20,462 nt of DNA from NCBI GenBank assembly GCA_937905985.1, contig CALCWC010000078.1:1-20462 (forward strand), read 5' to 3'. The position numbers were made by a program, and so were the translations under genes. The DNA is from an uncultured Verrucomicrobiales bacterium. GTDB lineage: Bacteria > Verrucomicrobiota > Verrucomicrobiia > Verrucomicrobiales > Akkermansiaceae. Shown one piece after another: positions 20,226 to 20,462 of the stretch (the stretch's first letter is position 1; every line of letters starts with the position of its first letter). The notes beneath the pieces were generated by a model that searched no databases, was not told where the DNA came from, and saw nothing but the letters and a program-made list of their open reading frames with translations.

Positions 20226-20365
20226 CCGCCAGGCGGGTTTGAAAGCTGCCGACGGCCCCGCGCAGCGGGCGCGCGACGCAGTCGTGCGGTAAGGCAGCTT
20301 GGCCAAACGCGAAGCGTTTGCCCCGAAGGGGTGAGGTGCCGTGGGGCGGCACCGAAGCAACCCCA
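20226..20365 (+). other. Array of small hairpins between the duplicated terminators
   Basis: Consecutive stems: CCGC/GCGG (loop CAG, 20226-20236); an outer stem AAGCTGCC/GGCAGCTT (20243-20250 with 20293-20300) holding CCCGC-GCA-GCGGG (20257-20269) and GCGCGAC-GCA-GTCGTGC (20271-20287, one G-U); then CAAACGC-GAA-GCGTTTG (20304-20320), CCCC-GAA-GGGG (20321-20331) and GGTGCCG/CGGCACC (20335-20353). The loop TGGGG of the last can pair with CCCCA at 20361-20365. It is a structured RNA or repeat element; not recognised. Confidence 0.55.
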
Positions 20366-20376
20366 CCGGCCCTATT

Positions 20377-20423
20377 AAGCGTGAAGCCTCACGGTTGCAT
20401 AACCGTGAGGCTTCACGCTTTTT
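20377..20423 (+). terminator. Second terminator copy, 20-bp stem
   Basis: A perfect 20-bp stem (20377-20396 with 20401-20420), loop GCAT, and a run of five T. It differs from the first copy by four base pairs, all compensated. It would end any transcript of the hairpin array. Confidence 0.85.
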
Positions 20424-20462
20424 GCCTGGTGGGAGTGAGCACCGTCCGTCAGGCCGGTTGCC

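Larger units (their letters stand above)
20139..20462 (+). repeat. Direct duplication (220-bp period) of tRNA 3' end plus terminator
   Basis: The segment starting at 20139 (last 15 nt of the tRNA, spacer, hairpin, and about 35 nt beyond) recurs at 20359, offset exactly 220 bp, and runs to the window end. Outside the stem and a few single changes the copies are identical. The second copy has no tRNA 5' part, so it is not a second tRNA gene. Confidence 0.88.

Noticed and set aside
20359..20375. Second tRNA gene
   Set aside because: Only the last 15 tRNA bases are duplicated; no acceptor 5' strand, D arm or anticodon arm precedes them.
20064..20378. 104-codon open frame over the tRNA and terminator
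   Set aside because: The translation around AQRLEQRTHNPLVVGSNP is the familiar artefact of translating a tRNA gene. The region is a tRNA plus hairpins.

Overview
The window is about 20.5 kb of GC-rich, gene-dense bacterial chromosome. The best guess is a Verrucomicrobiota member near Akkermansia. This rests on gene style rather than on any marker: secreted Verrucomicrobia-type proteins of unknown function, a uracil-DNA glycosylase subfamily without the N-terminal Fe-S cysteines, scarce Shine-Dalgarno sequences, and many Sel1 and ankyrin repeats. No rRNA, CRISPR array, phage or transposase gene is visible.

Layout. 1-156 holds only small hairpins. 157-4690 is on the minus strand: a DUF805 membrane protein; a tightly packed set read in the order YqeY-like, ispD, an SDR/epimerase-like protein and a J-domain/Sel1 membrane protein (3472 down to 765); then a LOG-family nucleotide-processing protein. 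4765-6012 (minus) is an AAA ATPase of the DUF4143 type. 6013-6517 is a non-coding mosaic of palindromes. 6518-9877 (minus) carries an ABC-F ATPase, an M28 peptidase lipoprotein and an unknown lipoprotein. From 10069 the plus strand takes over: a 633-residue exported unknown with a strong terminator, a uracil-DNA glycosylase overlapping a Sel1-repeat lipoprotein, and an exported protein of 24 ankyrin repeats. 16239-17094 is a GNAT toxin/short antitoxin-like pair on the minus strand, lying between two copies of a 24-bp direct repeat. 17164-19985 is a compact asd-polyprenyl synthase-lipA operon. The window ends with a tRNA(CAU), its terminator, and a 220-bp-period partial duplication of the tRNA 3' end plus terminator.

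How the genes fit together. ispD and the polyprenyl synthase belong to isoprenoid synthesis by the MEP route, asd to lysine/threonine/methionine and diaminopimelate synthesis, and lipA to lipoate synthesis. The J/Sel1, Sel1-lipoprotein and ankyrin proteins are repeat scaffolds placed at or beyond the inner membrane.

Two observations deserve most attention. First, seven genes have a recognisable -10 box only 6-10 nt before their start codon, six of them with a -35 box exactly 17 bp upstream. This implies leaderless or nearly leaderless mRNAs and settles several start codons. Second, the tRNA terminator stem is present twice, with four fully compensated base-pair changes between copies, and the copies are separated by an array of small hairpins ending in a possible pseudoknot.
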